NCBI GenBank assembly: GCA_963823565.1 | Contig: CAWGLR010000001.1 | Span: forward strand, 682,001 to 746,000 | Source: RHKX01 sp963823565 | GTDB taxonomy: Bacteria; Actinomycetota; Thermoleophilia; Solirubrobacterales; 70-9 | Direction: 5' to 3' | DNA length: 64,000 nucleotides | Shown: in pieces, positions 1 to 10,691 of the stretch | Numbering within the stretch: the stretch's first letter is position 1 | Layout: each line of letters opens with the position of its first letter | Program-made: the position numbers and the translations under genes | Notes under the pieces: model-generated | What the model saw: the letters and a program-made list of their open reading frames with translations, nothing else | Databases searched by the model: none | What the model was told of the DNA's origin: nothing

Positions 1-789
1 GTAGCCGAGGTGCGGCAGCGGCAGCTGCAGCAGCCACTTCCACGGCCGCTCCTTCAGCCAGGCGAGGGCGGGAGCGAACAGCACGAGGTCGTCGACCCGC
101 TCGCGATGGCGGATGCCGAGCTCGAGGGCGATCCGCCCGCCCATGCTGTTGCCGGCGAAGCTCGCCCGCTCGAGGCCCATCTCGTCGAGGAGCTCGACGA
201 CGGCGTCGGCGAACCAGATCGCGTCGTAGCGGCCCGAGCGGGGCTTGGCGGAGTCGCCGAAGCCGGGAAGGTCGACGGCGATGACGCGGGTGCCGCGCGG
301 CGCCAGCTCCCGCACGGTCGTCATGAACGAGGCCTTGGTCCCGCCGAGCCCGTGCAGGCAGATCAGCGGGTCCCCCTCGCCCGCCTCGAGGATCGAGAAC
401 TCGTGGTTCGGCGTCTCGACGCGGTCGAACCGCAGCCGGCCGGGCTCCCCGGGGCCGGTCGTCGCCGCGAGGAAGCCGATGCCGAGATGGAGGTTGCGAC
501 GAACGCCCAGGCGGCCCGCGCGGAACGCCTCCATCCCACCGGTGACGTCGTCGGCGACCGCCGCCCAGGTGGCGCCGTCGGCGCTGATCTCCGCGTCGGG
601 CCGGCCCGAGGTCGGCTCGAGCACCAGGTCGGCCATCGTGATCACCGCGTCGAGGTCGGTGCCGTCGCTCACCGCGAGGCGGATCCGCGCGGAGCCGCCG
701 GGCACGTCGATGTCCTCCGCCCGGAAGCGCCCGGCGAGGAGGTGCAGCGAGTCCAGGGCGCTCGGCGCAGAGGCCTCCACGGTGCTCAT
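1..789 (-). CDS. alpha/beta hydrolase with N-terminal SCP2-like domain (3' end outside window)
   Basis: The reading frame is open from an ATG at 789 to the window edge, so the C-terminus is missing and 263 codons are visible. Residues about 10-115 resemble an SCP2 sterol-carrier-like lipid-binding domain. After about residue 130 comes an alpha/beta hydrolase fold with the oxyanion motif HGLGG (about residue 146) and the nucleophile elbow GNSMGG (about residue 214, serine nucleophile). The catalytic His lies beyond the edge. Family knowledge points to an esterase or epoxide-hydrolase-like enzyme on a hydrophobic substrate; the substrate cannot be told. It lies 89 bp downstream of a YciI-like gene on the same strand. 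Confidence 0.82.
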   Translation of the reverse strand, partial: MSTVEASAPSALDSLHLLAGRFRAEDIDVPGGSARIRLAVSDGTDLDAVITMADLVLEPTSGRPDAEISADGATWAAVADDVTGGMEAFRAGRLGVRRNLHLGIGFLAATTGPGEPGRLRFDRVETPNHEFSILEAGEGDPLICLHGLGGTKASFMTTVRELAPRGTRVIAVDLPGFGDSAKPRSGRYDAIWFADAVVELLDEMGLERASFAGNSMGGRIALELGIRHRERVDDLVLFAPALAWLKERPWKWLLQLPLPHLGY

Positions 790-878
790 CGCCAGGGAAG
801 CTACCCCGCGTGGGGGCGGTTACGCGCGGGGCGCCCCTGCAAATTGCGAGGATCGGCTGCCGGGATCGGCCGGCCGGC

Positions 879-1178
879 CTAGCCCGGGGGGAGGTCGAAC
901 TCGCGGTGCGCGACCACGGTCCAGGGCTCGATCGAGGTGCCGGCGACGAGCCCCGCATCGCGGTACGGATCGGTCGCGGCGAACTCCTCGACCTCGGCGG
1001 GCTCGCCCTCGAAGACGAACAGCGCGCCGCTCGGCGGGTCGCCGGTGGCCCCGGCGAGGACGAGGCTGCGCTCCTCGCTCCAGCGCCGGACGTGCTCGAG
1101 ATGCGCCTCGCGGTGAGGCTTGCGCCGCTCGAAGATGTCGTCGACGTACTCGTAGGTGAGGATCGTCAGCCGCGCCAC
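879..1178 (-). CDS. YciI-like domain protein
   Basis: This 99-residue protein has the size and layout of the YciI family, a small dimeric ferredoxin-like fold. An N-terminal strand is followed by a His-rich helix (KPHREAHLEHVRRW), a glycine turn (AGATGDPPSGA), and a C-terminal ATDPYRDAGLV segment that is typical of the family. The His at about residue 24 and the Asp of the TDPY segment match the proposed active-site residues. The biochemical role is unknown for most members. The gene lies between a hydrolase gene and a small membrane-protein gene, all on the minus strand. Confidence 0.75.
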   Translation of the reverse strand: MARLTILTYEYVDDIFERRKPHREAHLEHVRRWSEERSLVLAGATGDPPSGALFVFEGEPAEVEEFAATDPYRDAGLVAGTSIEPWTVVAHREFDLPPG

Positions 1179-1196
1179 GGGCGGCAGGCTAGCCGC

Positions 1197-1769
1197 CTAG
1201 TAGTTGCGGCGGAGCAGCCGGCGCGCGGGCGGCCGGCGGAAGTTCGCCTGCGAGAGGCTCGAGTTGATCGCGGCCAGCGCGATCGCCGCGGCGAGGTGCA
1301 GCGAACCGATCGAGCGCAGGGCGCCCTTGGCGCGCCGCTCGTCCGGCGTCGCCTGCGCGCTCGCGCTGTCGCCGTCGTCTAGCGACACCGCGCCCTGCGG
1401 CTCCATCGAGGCGAAGCGCATCCCCTCGAGGCCGGCGGCGATGCCGGTCACCGCGACCGCGCCGACCGCGACGTCCTTGGCGAGCGCGAGCTTCCGCTCC
1501 CGCTCGGAGAGCCAGCGCGGACTGGCCTCGTCGGCCCGCGCCCCCGCCCAGCCGGCGACGACCGCGAGCAGCCCGAGCGAGTTGACGGTCCCGTATCGCC
1601 GCCAGGCGGCGTTGACCACCTTGCCGCGCTCGCGCGGGTCCTCGATCGTGCCGACCGCGGGGTGCATCCCGATCCTGGCGAAGAGGTTCCCGCCGATGAT
1701 CGCCGCGAGGCCGACGTCGTGGGCGGCCCGCCCGGCGCTGCTGATCGCGTCGCTCTCGATGAGACTCAT
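1197..1769 (-). CDS. small membrane protein of unknown function
   Basis: This 190-residue protein has Ala- and Gly-rich hydrophobic stretches at about 20-35, 62-78, 95-112 and 155-170, which could form three or four membrane segments. A hydrophilic Ser/Asp/Ala-rich loop lies at about 125-145. No catalytic motif is visible. The start is an ATG at 1769. The gene ends 19 bp before the YciI-like gene and begins 53 bp after the ligase gene, so it may be cotranscribed with either. I do not recognise a named family with certainty. Confidence 0.6.
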   Translation of the reverse strand: MSLIESDAISSAGRAAHDVGLAAIIGGNLFARIGMHPAVGTIEDPRERGKVVNAAWRRYGTVNSLGLLAVVAGWAGARADEASPRWLSERERKLALAKDVAVGAVAVTGIAAGLEGMRFASMEPQGAVSLDDGDSASAQATPDERRAKGALRSIGSLHLAAAIALAAINSSLSQANFRRPPARRLLRRNY

Positions 1770-1821
1770 GGTCGACCGGTTCCCGGCGCGCGGCGGAGGA
1801 AACGCCGGGAGGCCGGCCCGC

Positions 1822-3300
1822 TCACGCCTCCTGCGGCGGCTGCGGCTCCTCGCGGACCACGCTCGCCGCCGGCTTGTCGTCGCGCAGCCCCTCGTAGGAG
1901 GGATGGCGCAGGGTCCCCGCCTCGGTCCACTCGCCGAACTCGACCTCGGCGACCAGCTCGGGCTCGGCGAAGATCGCCGCCCGCTCCGGCTGGCGCCCCT
2001 CGAACGGCGAGTCGTCGCGCCGCAGCGGCTCGAGCAGAATCGCGAGGCGGTCGAGCTCGGCCTCGCTGAAGCCCGTCCCGACCTTGCCCGCGTAGCGCAG
2101 GCGGCGCTCGTCGCCCTCGGCCTCGTAGTAGCCGCAGAGCAGCGCGCCGATCCGGCCGCCGCGCTTGCCCTTCCCGGGCAGCCAGCCGCCGATCACGACC
2201 TCCTGCCTGTGGACGTTCTTGACCTTGATCCACTCGCCGCCGCGCCGGCCCGGCCGGTACTTCGAGTCGAGCCGCTTGGCGACGATCCCCTCGAGGCCCT
2301 GCGCCTTCGTCAGCCCGAGCATCGCCTTGCCGTCGCCGGCGTGGAAGGAGGGGGTGCGCCAGTGCGGTCCCTCCAGCCCGAGCGCCTCGAGGCGCGCCCG
2401 GCGCTCCTCGTAGGGCAAGTCGAGCAGCAGCTCGCCGTCGTAGTAGAGGAGGTCGAAGGCCACGTAGGTGACGGGAACCTCGTCGCGCAGTCGCCGCGTC
2501 AGGTTGCGGCGCTCGACGTGCATCCGCCGCTGCAGCCGCTGGAAGCTCGGCCGGCCCTCGTCGTCGAACGCGACGATCTCGCCGTCGAGGACCGCCTCCG
2601 CCCCCTCGAACGCCTCCGCCAGCGCCGCCAGCTCGGGGTAGGAGCCGGTGACGTCGCGCCCGGTGCGCGACTCGAGCCGGACCTTCCCGGTCCGGCAGTA
2701 GGCGATCGCCCGGACCCCATCCCACTTCACCTCGTATCCCCACGCCTCGTCGTTCCGCGGCAGCTCCGAGAGCCGCGCCTTCATCGGCTTGATCCCGGTC
2801 GGCATCGGCTCGCGGCCCGGCGGCGGCGGGTCCATGCGGTGGATCATCCAGTTCTTCTCGCCCCCCTTGCCGGTCTGGAAGAGCGAGTAGCGACCCTCGA
2901 CCCGCTCCCCGTGGAGGCGGACGACCACCTTGCGGTCCTCCCACTTCTCGGTCTCGTAGGTGCCGGCGTCCCAGCGCTTGACCGTGCCGCCGCCGTACTC
3001 GCCCTTCGGGATCTCCCCCTCGAAGTCGAAGTAGTCGAGCGGGTGGTCCTCGGTGTGGACCGCGAGGTGATTCTCCGCCGGATCGAGCGGCACGCCGCGT
3101 GGAAGCGCCCAGGAGACGAGGACGCCGTCGCGCTCGAGCCGGAAGTCCCAGTGCAGGCGCGTCGCGTGGTGCTCCTGGATGACGAACCGCGAGCCCGCCC
3201 CCTCCCCCGCGCGCTCGCCCGAGGGCTCGGGCGTCTCGTCGAAGGAGCGCTTGCGCTGGTACTCCCGGAGGCGCGCCTCGGACTTCCTGGACGGGGTCAT
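1822..3300 (-). CDS. ligD: LigD-type ATP-dependent DNA ligase with 3'-phosphoesterase domain
   Basis: The 492-residue protein joins two LigD modules. Residues about 38-155 are the 3'-phosphoesterase domain, with HHATRLHWDFRLE (metal-binding His and Asp) and the GEIPKGEYGGG loop. From about 165 onward is the ATP-dependent ligase. Its nucleotidyl-transferase motif EVKWDGVR places the adenylated lysine at about residue 192, followed by motif III-like FDLLYYDGE, motif IV-like EGIVAKR and motif V WIKVK. An OB-fold domain ends the protein. The polymerase domain usually fused in LigD is absent. The start is the ATG at 3300, just before the phosphoesterase domain. It is divergent from an EEP nuclease gene 43 bp away. 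The expected role is non-homologous end joining; no Ku gene is seen in this window. Confidence 0.93.
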   Translation of the reverse strand: MTPSRKSEARLREYQRKRSFDETPEPSGERAGEGAGSRFVIQEHHATRLHWDFRLERDGVLVSWALPRGVPLDPAENHLAVHTEDHPLDYFDFEGEIPKGEYGGGTVKRWDAGTYETEKWEDRKVVVRLHGERVEGRYSLFQTGKGGEKNWMIHRMDPPPPGREPMPTGIKPMKARLSELPRNDEAWGYEVKWDGVRAIAYCRTGKVRLESRTGRDVTGSYPELAALAEAFEGAEAVLDGEIVAFDDEGRPSFQRLQRRMHVERRNLTRRLRDEVPVTYVAFDLLYYDGELLLDLPYEERRARLEALGLEGPHWRTPSFHAGDGKAMLGLTKAQGLEGIVAKRLDSKYRPGRRGGEWIKVKNVHRQEVVIGGWLPGKGKRGGRIGALLCGYYEAEGDERRLRYAGKVGTGFSEAELDRLAILLEPLRRDDSPFEGRQPERAAIFAEPELVAEVEFGEWTEAGTLRHPSYEGLRDDKPAASVVREEPQPPQEA

Positions 3301-3343
3301 CGTGCCCCGAATCATCCACCCCGTCGGCCAGACTCGAAGCCCG

Positions 3344-4156
3344 ATGGCGCTGAAGCTGCTGAGCTGGAACGTCGCCGGCCGGACGAAGCTGCTCCCCGAA
3401 CAGGTCGCCGCGGTCGCCCGCCGGGAGGCCGACATCGTCTGCCTCCAGGAGGTGCGCGCGAGCACGGTCGGCCCGTGGCGGCGGGCGCTCGCCCGCGACG
3501 GGCTGACCTCCGCGCTCGACTCCAGCGAGTTCGCGAGCAAGCGGCTCTTCAACCTGACCGCCTCGCGCTGGGAGCTGACCGAGCTCCCGGCGGTCGGCGC
3601 CCCGCAGCCCGAGCGAGTGCTGTCGGCGCTGTCGAACTCGCCCGCCGGCCTGGTCGAGGTCCACAACGTCCACGTCCCGCCGGCACCCTCCAACGGGCTG
3701 GTCAAGGTCGAGACGTGCGAGGCGCTGATCGAGCGGCTGTCGCGCCCCGCGGACCGTCACCGGGTCCTCTGCGGGGACTTCAACACCCCGCGGCTCGAGA
3801 CCGAGCACGGCGAGGTCGAGACGTTCGCCTCCAACCACCCCGAGCTCGAGGAGCGCTGGGACGCGGCCGAGCGCGGGCTGCTCGTCGGCCTCGCCGAGTG
3901 GGACCTGACCGACGCATTCCGCGCCCTGAACGGTTACGACCGCCGCGACGTCAGCTGGGTGATGCACACGCGGTACCGGCGCAAGGCCGCCCATCGGCTC
4001 GACCACGTCCTCGCCTCGGCAAGTCTCCGGCCCGTCCACTGCGACTACGTCCACGGCTGGCGCGAGGCCGGCTTCAGCGACCACTCCGCGATCGAGGCGA
4101 TCTTCGAGCCGGAGGCGATTCAGCCGCCGGCGACGCGCGCGGCGATCCGGTCGTAG
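3344..4156 (+). CDS. endonuclease/exonuclease/phosphatase (EEP) family protein
   Basis: The 270-residue protein begins at the ATG at 3344 with MALKLLSWNVAGR, the standard EEP N-terminus. Signature elements appear in order: CLQEVR (metal-binding Glu), the HNVHVPP segment, LCGDFNTPR (catalytic Asp and Asn), RLDHVLAS, and the C-terminal FSDHSAIEA (catalytic Asp-His pair). Every key residue of the DNase I/exonuclease III fold is present, so it is probably an active Mg-dependent nuclease or phosphodiesterase. The substrate is not indicated. It is divergent from the DNA ligase gene, and a repair role is plausible by context only. Its stop lies 5 bp from the convergent nudC stop. Confidence 0.88.
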   Translation: MALKLLSWNVAGRTKLLPEQVAAVARREADIVCLQEVRASTVGPWRRALARDGLTSALDSSEFASKRLFNLTASRWELTELPAVGAPQPERVLSALSNSPAGLVEVHNVHVPPAPSNGLVKVETCEALIERLSRPADRHRVLCGDFNTPRLETEHGEVETFASNHPELEERWDAAERGLLVGLAEWDLTDAFRALNGYDRRDVSWVMHTRYRRKAAHRLDHVLASASLRPVHCDYVHGWREAGFSDHSAIEAIFEPEAIQPPATRAAIRS

Positions 4157-4161
4157 GACCG

Positions 4162-5127
4162 TCAGGCGGCCTCGAGCCAGCCCTCGATCAGGCGGCGGGC
4201 GATCGCGGTCCGCGGCGGCAGCTGCAGCCCGATCCCCGCAGGCGCGTCGCCCTTCCACTCGAGGTCACGCGAGGCGGCCTCCGCGACGGCGTCGCGCGAG
4301 AACCAGCGCACGTCCTGGAGCTCCGGGTCGCGCCCGCCGGGCTCGCCGTCGAGGTGCGGGACCGTGAAGCCGAGCATCAGCGACGCCGGAAACGGCCAGG
4401 GCTGAGAGCCGACGTAGGCGGGCCTGCCGACCTCGACCCCCGCCTCCTCCTCGACCTCGCGCGCGACCGCCTCCTCGAGGCTCTCGCCGGGCCCGACGAA
4501 CCCGGCCAGAGCCGAGTAGCGGCGCTCCGGCCAGCTCGGCTGGCGGCCGAGGAGGACGCCGAGGCGCCCGGTGACGAGCATGATCACGACCGGGTCGGTG
4601 CGCGGGTGGTGGTGCGAGCCGCAGCGCCCGCAGGCGCGGACGTACCCGCCCTCGCCCGGCTCGGTCACCGCGCCGCAGTTGGCGCAGAACCGGTGGGACC
4701 GGTGCCAGTTGACGAGGCCGGCGGCGTAGGCGGCGAGGCCGCTCTCGGCCCGCGGCAGGGAGCCGGCCGCCTCGCGCAGCCCCATCCATCCCTCGACCCG
4801 GGCGACCCCCACGATGTCGCGCGGCCCGGCGGCGCCGACGAGACGTGGCCGCCGCGGCTCGGCCGGGGGCGAATCGACGTCGACCGCCCAGACCGGCCCA
4901 GTGGCGTCGAGCCCGAGGAGCACGGGATCGGCGCCCGCCTCGGCGGCCGCCGCCGCCAGCGGAACGAGCTCCAGGGCCCCGACCGCCACCCGGAGCCCGG
5001 GGTCGCCGAGGCGCATCGCGCGCGCCCGCTCGTCGCGCCGCTGCGCGTCGATCCAGGCGGGATCCGTGCGGCGCCCGTCCGCGGCGCGATCGAGCTCGGC
5101 GCTGGTGAAGGTGTTCGCGGCGGCCAT
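4162..5127 (-). CDS. nudC: NAD(+) diphosphatase NudC
   Basis: The 321-residue protein has the NudC layout. A variable N-terminal domain is followed by a zinc ribbon (FCANCG with a second CGRCG pair, about residues 148-170) and a Nudix box (GFVGPGESLEEAVAREVEEEAG, about 213-234) with all catalytic glutamates. The NudC hallmark SQPWPFP follows at about residue 245. It hydrolyses NAD(H) to NMN(H) and AMP and in other bacteria also removes NAD caps from RNA. The start is the ATG at 5127. It is convergent with the EEP nuclease gene and divergent from a DUF3159 gene starting 41 bp away. Confidence 0.95.
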   Translation of the reverse strand: MAAANTFTSAELDRAADGRRTDPAWIDAQRRDERARAMRLGDPGLRVAVGALELVPLAAAAAEAGADPVLLGLDATGPVWAVDVDSPPAEPRRPRLVGAAGPRDIVGVARVEGWMGLREAAGSLPRAESGLAAYAAGLVNWHRSHRFCANCGAVTEPGEGGYVRACGRCGSHHHPRTDPVVIMLVTGRLGVLLGRQPSWPERRYSALAGFVGPGESLEEAVAREVEEEAGVEVGRPAYVGSQPWPFPASLMLGFTVPHLDGEPGGRDPELQDVRWFSRDAVAEAASRDLEWKGDAPAGIGLQLPPRTAIARRLIEGWLEAA

Positions 5128-5168
5128 CCGGGAGAAGGCTATGGCAGCCGCTTCGCGATACTCGGGTC

Positions 5169-5807
5169 ATGGACCAGGCCGAGGAGCAGGAGCGCGCGGA
5201 GAGCATCTACGAGGCCGTGGGCGGCCCCCTGGGCATCGCCGAGTCGACTCTCCCCTTCATCGTCTTCACGACCGTCTGGAGCCTGACCGGCAACGACATC
5301 AGGCTCGGCGGGATCGCCGCCGTCTCGGTCGCCGCCGTCCTCGCCGTCGCGCGGATCCTCAAGCGGGAGACGGTGCAGTTCGCCCTCTCGGGGGTGGTCG
5401 GCGTCGCCTTCGGCGCCTTCGTCGCCAACCAGACCGGCAAGGCGGAGGACTTCTTCCTGCCCGGCATCCTGATCAATGCCGGCTCGGCCGCCGCGTACCT
5501 GATCTCGATCCTGGTCCGCCGGCCGCTGCTCGGCCTGATCGTCTCGACGCTCACCGGCGAGGGCGATCGCTGGTACCGCGACGAGGAGCGGCGGCACGCC
5601 TACACGCGCGCGAGCTGGATCTGGGTGGGCCTCTTCGCCTTCCGCCTGTCGATCCAGCTGCCGCTGTACCTGAGCGAGGCGGTGGGGCCGCTGGCGGTCG
5701 CCCGCGTGATCACCGGCCTGCCGCTGTTCGCCCTCGGGCTCTGGTTCTCCTACGCGCTGCTGCGCCCCGTGATTGGCACCATCCCGCGGAAGGCGCCGGC
5801 GCCGTGA
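5169..5807 (+). CDS. DUF3159 family integral membrane protein
   Basis: The 212-residue protein matches DUF3159. It has a short acidic N-terminus, then a LGIAESTLPFIVFTTVW segment, and five or six hydrophobic helices at about 28-45, 48-64, 70-87, 100-118, 150-172 and 178-200. Conserved GGPLG and TGEGDRWYRDE loop elements are visible. The function of the family is unknown. Many members are 200-250 residues, in line with this one. The ATG at 5169 follows the nudC start by 41 bp in the opposite direction. An EamA transporter gene starts 13 bp downstream, so the two probably share a transcript. Confidence 0.85.
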   Translation: MDQAEEQERAESIYEAVGGPLGIAESTLPFIVFTTVWSLTGNDIRLGGIAAVSVAAVLAVARILKRETVQFALSGVVGVAFGAFVANQTGKAEDFFLPGILINAGSAAAYLISILVRRPLLGLIVSTLTGEGDRWYRDEERRHAYTRASWIWVGLFAFRLSIQLPLYLSEAVGPLAVARVITGLPLFALGLWFSYALLRPVIGTIPRKAPAP

Positions 5808-5820
5808 GCGTGACCGGCAG

Positions 5821-6720
5821 GTGACCGCGCGGGCCTGGAGCCTGTTCGCGGTCGTCTCGGTCCTCTGGGGGATTCCCTACCTCTTCATCGCGATCGCGGT
5901 CGACGGCGACATCCCGCCGGCCTTCCTCGCATGGGCGCGCGTCGTGCTCGGCACGCTCGTGCTCTTGCCGATTGCGTGGCGCGCCGGGCTGCTGCCCTCG
6001 CTGCGGGGGCGCTGGCGCTGGCTCGCTCCCTACGCCATCGCCGAGATCGTCATCCCGTTTCCGCTGATCGCCGGCGGGGAGCAGCACGTGAGCTCGTCGA
6101 TCGCCGCGATCCTGATCGCCGCGACCCCGCTGATCGTCGCCCTGCTCGCGCTGCGCTTCGACCCGAGCGAGCGGGTCGGGGGCTCGCGCCTGGCCGGCCT
6201 GTTCGTGGGGCTGGCGGGCGTCGTCGCGCTGGTCGGCGTCGACGTCGCCGGCGAGCGCGACGAGCTGCTCGGCGCCGCCGCGATCCTCGTCGCCGCGTGC
6301 GGCTACGCGGCGGGCCCGATGATGCTCAGCGCCAAGCTCGGCGACCTCGACCCCCGCGCCTCGATGCTCGGCGCGCTGGCGATCGCGGGGCTCGTCCTGA
6401 CCCCGCTGGCCGCCGCCGACCTGCCCCCGGCCGACGTGTCCACCGATGCCGTCGCCTCGGTCGTCGTCCTCGGCGTCGTCTGCACCGCGGCGGCGTTCGT
6501 CGCCTTCGGCGCGCTGATTCGCCTGATCGGCGCCGGCAGGGCGCTGGTGATCACCTACGTCAACCCGCTCGTCGCGGTGCTCGCGGGGATGATCGTGCTC
6601 GACGAGCGCCCCGGGCCCGGCGCGATCGCCGGGCTGCTGCTGATCCTCGCCGGATCCTGGCTCGCGACCGGGGGACAACCGCCGCGCGGCCGTCGGCTCA
6701 GGTCGCGGCCGGCGACCTGA
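5821..6720 (+). CDS. EamA/DMT-superfamily transporter
   Basis: The roughly 299-residue protein has about ten hydrophobic helices in two EamA repeats. The first is about residues 5-135, starting ARAWSLFAVVSVLWGIPYLFI. The second is about 145-285 and contains the EamA-typical YVNPLVAVLAGMIVLDE end. DMT transporters of this type export or import amino acids, metabolites or drugs; the substrate is not predictable. The GTG at 5821 is used because it sits directly before the first helix and 13 bp after the upstream stop. An in-frame upstream start would overlap the DUF3159 gene and add an Arg-rich leader. Confidence 0.88.
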   Translation: MTARAWSLFAVVSVLWGIPYLFIAIAVDGDIPPAFLAWARVVLGTLVLLPIAWRAGLLPSLRGRWRWLAPYAIAEIVIPFPLIAGGEQHVSSSIAAILIAATPLIVALLALRFDPSERVGGSRLAGLFVGLAGVVALVGVDVAGERDELLGAAAILVAACGYAAGPMMLSAKLGDLDPRASMLGALAIAGLVLTPLAAADLPPADVSTDAVASVVVLGVVCTAAAFVAFGALIRLIGAGRALVITYVNPLVAVLAGMIVLDERPGPGAIAGLLLILAGSWLATGGQPPRGRRLRSRPAT

Positions 6721-6810
6721 GGACGCTCGCTCAGGATCCGGGTCCAGCGGGGCTCCACGGCCCGAATCACCACTAAGGTAACCCGCCCCAGGAGGAGAGA
6801 AGGAGAGACC

Positions 6811-8034
6811 TTGAGATTCGCCGCCGTTCCCGTTCGCCCGAAGCCGCTGGCCCTCGCCGGGCTGGCCCTGTTCGCCGCCCTCGCCCTGGTCGCCGCCGGG
6901 CCCGCCGAGGCCGCGAAGAAGCCACCGCGGGGACCCGCCGGCGCGAAGTTCTACAAGCCGCCGAAGAAGTACCCGAAGAAGCACGGGAAGCTGATCTGGC
7001 AGCGGAAGGCGCACGGGCTCACGAACGTGAAGACCGCGAAGTCGAACACGCTGGTCCTCTACACGTCGAAGACGAGCATGGGCAAGCGCACCGCGGTCTC
7101 CGGAGTCGTCAGCGTCCCCAGGGGCAAGGCGCCCAAGCGGGGATGGCCGGTCATCACCTACGCCCACGGCACGACCGGCACCGCCGACGTCTGCGCGCCG
7201 ACCCGCGTCCCCGCCGATAGCCCGCAGGCCCCCTACGTCTACTACGTGGACCCGGAGATCCAGGACTGGGTCGATGCCGGCTACGCGGTCGTCCGCACCG
7301 ACTACACCGGCCTCGGCACCCCCGGCCCCCACGGCTACCTGAACGGCAAGGACGAGGGCCGCTCGGTCCTCGACATCGTCGCCGCCGCCAGGCAGCTCAA
7401 CCCGAAGATCGGCAAGCGGTTCCTGATCGCCGGGCACTCTCAGGGCGGGCATGCGGCGCTGTTCGCCGCCGGCTACGCGAAGTCGTGGGCGAAGGGGCTC
7501 AGGCTGCGCGGCACCGTCGCGTACGCCCCGGCCTCGCACATGCGCCAGCAGGCCGAGTTCCTCCCGACCTTCACCTCGCCGAGCCCACTCACCGCGCTCG
7601 CGACGCTGATCGTCCAGGGTGCCTCGACCGGCTCGAAGGCCGTCGTCCCGCAGCAGGTCCTCAGCGACGAGGTGCTCGCGCTCTACCCGCAGCTCGAGGA
7701 GACCTGCCTGCCCCAGCTCGGCGAGCCGGACAGCCTCGGGGGAATCGCGCCCGCTGACATGCTCCGCGACGGCGCCGATCTCAACCCGCTGTATGCGCAG
7801 CTCGACGACGAGAACCCGGCCGTGCGCACCGCGGCACCGGTCGCGCTGTACCAGGGCACCGCGGACACCACCGTGCTCCCGGCGCTGACCTCGGCGCTGA
7901 ACGACCAGCTCGTCGCGCTCGGCGACCAGATCACCTACCAGGAGTTCCCGGGAGTCGACCACGCCGGGATACCCGCCGCGGCGGAAGAGGCCGCGATGGG
8001 GTTCTTCGAGGATCGGCTGCCCTCGCCGAGGTAG
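6811..8034 (+). CDS. secreted lipase-type alpha/beta hydrolase
   Basis: A TTG start at 6811 is chosen because a strong purine-rich ribosome site (AGGAGGAGAGAAGGAGAG) lies just before it. The 407-residue protein opens with a signal peptide (hydrophobic core about residues 10-30, AEA cleavage region). An unusually Lys-rich segment follows at about 33-70. The hydrolase domain resembles the secretory lipase family: YAHGTTGTAD oxyanion region, nucleophile GHSQGG at about 213, acid GTADTT at about 350 and catalytic His in GVDHAG at about 382. It is probably exported and acts on acyl esters outside the cell. It stands 90 bp after the EamA gene and 10 bp before a DUF488 gene. Confidence 0.87.
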   Translation: MRFAAVPVRPKPLALAGLALFAALALVAAGPAEAAKKPPRGPAGAKFYKPPKKYPKKHGKLIWQRKAHGLTNVKTAKSNTLVLYTSKTSMGKRTAVSGVVSVPRGKAPKRGWPVITYAHGTTGTADVCAPTRVPADSPQAPYVYYVDPEIQDWVDAGYAVVRTDYTGLGTPGPHGYLNGKDEGRSVLDIVAAARQLNPKIGKRFLIAGHSQGGHAALFAAGYAKSWAKGLRLRGTVAYAPASHMRQQAEFLPTFTSPSPLTALATLIVQGASTGSKAVVPQQVLSDEVLALYPQLEETCLPQLGEPDSLGGIAPADMLRDGADLNPLYAQLDDENPAVRTAAPVALYQGTADTTVLPALTSALNDQLVALGDQITYQEFPGVDHAGIPAAAEEAAMGFFEDRLPSPR

Positions 8035-8044
8035 CACCGAGCGG

Positions 8045-8530
8045 ATGGCCGCGCGCCGGCTGCTGACGATCGGCGTCTACGGCTGGGACGCGGCGTCGTT
8101 CCTCGGAGCGCTGGCCGACGCGGACGTCGTCGCGCTGCTCGACGTCCGCCAGCGACGCGGCGTGCGCGGCCCCGAGTACGCCTGGGCCAACTCGAAGCGC
8201 CTCCAGGCGGCGCTGGCGGGCGCCGGGATCGCCTACGAGCACCGACCGGACCTGGCGCCGACGACCGCGATGCGCGAGCTCCAGTACGCGGTCGACGATC
8301 GCACCGGCGTCGGCAAGCGCAATCGCGAGCGGCTCGCCCCCGAGTACATCGAGCGCTTCACGGCCGAGGTGCTCGACTCCGCCGACCTCGGCGAGCTCGC
8401 CCGTGGGCTGTCCGGCGAAGGCGCGACGGCGATGCTCTGCGTCGAGCGCGATCCCGAGGCCTGCCACCGCTCGCTGATCGCGGCGCGTCTCGCCGCCGAG
8501 GGCGTCGAGGTCGGTCACCTGTTGCCGTAG
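8045..8530 (+). CDS. DUF488 family protein
   Basis: The 161-residue protein has the DUF488 hallmarks: an N-terminal LLTIGVYGWDAASFLGAL segment, the VALLDVRQRRG strand-loop, and the C-terminal MLCVERDPEACHRSLIA motif with Cys, Glu and His. The family's role is not established. The ATG at 8045 is 10 bp after the lipase stop, so the pair is probably cotranscribed. A pair of hairpins follows the stop. Confidence 0.87.
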   Translation: MAARRLLTIGVYGWDAASFLGALADADVVALLDVRQRRGVRGPEYAWANSKRLQAALAGAGIAYEHRPDLAPTTAMRELQYAVDDRTGVGKRNRERLAPEYIERFTAEVLDSADLGELARGLSGEGATAMLCVERDPEACHRSLIAARLAAEGVEVGHLLP

Positions 8531-8563
8531 GGAGGGGTCCGAATCGTGGGTTCTCCGAAGAAC

Positions 8564-8598
8564 GCAACATCTCTCGGCTCTGAGCCGAGCAATGTCGC
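8564..8598. terminator. putative bidirectional terminator hairpin
   Basis: An imperfect 35-bp inverted repeat lies between the convergent DUF488 and ABC-F genes. The core arms CTCGGCT and AGCCGAG enclose a 3-nt loop, and outer arms GCAACAT and ATGTCGC extend the stem across a 2-nt internal bulge. There is no long T-run, so this could be an atypical terminator or a protein-binding site. Confidence 0.45.
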
Positions 8599-8607
8599 AA
8601 TCTCGGG

Positions 8608-8625
8608 CTCGGGCGCGCGCCCGAG
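8608..8625. terminator. second hairpin in the convergent gap
   Basis: A perfect 18-bp palindrome (CTCGGGCGC and its complement) lies 9 bp after the first hairpin, in the 171-bp gap between two convergent genes. Position suggests it helps end transcription of the minus-strand ABC-F gene or the plus-strand DUF488 gene. Confidence 0.35.
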
Positions 8626-8701
8626 TTCCTCACCCACCTCCCCTCACCGCCGAACCAGGCCGCGGCGTAGACCTCCGGCCCTGGCCCAGCCGGCCCGCCC
8701 C

Positions 8702-10615
<1,914 letters not shown>

Positions 10616-10691
10616 GACGGAGCGCCGGGGAACGGCCCGGGAGACCTTCCAGGCTACGGGCTGCCCGCGCCTACAGATTCGGGGCCCTCGT

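Noticed and set aside
1204..5286. Very long plus-strand reading frame of about 1360 codons
   Set aside because: It lies opposite the membrane-protein, ligase and NudC genes, has no recognisable domain and is Arg/Ala/Leu-rich as expected from the reverse of high-GC coding DNA.
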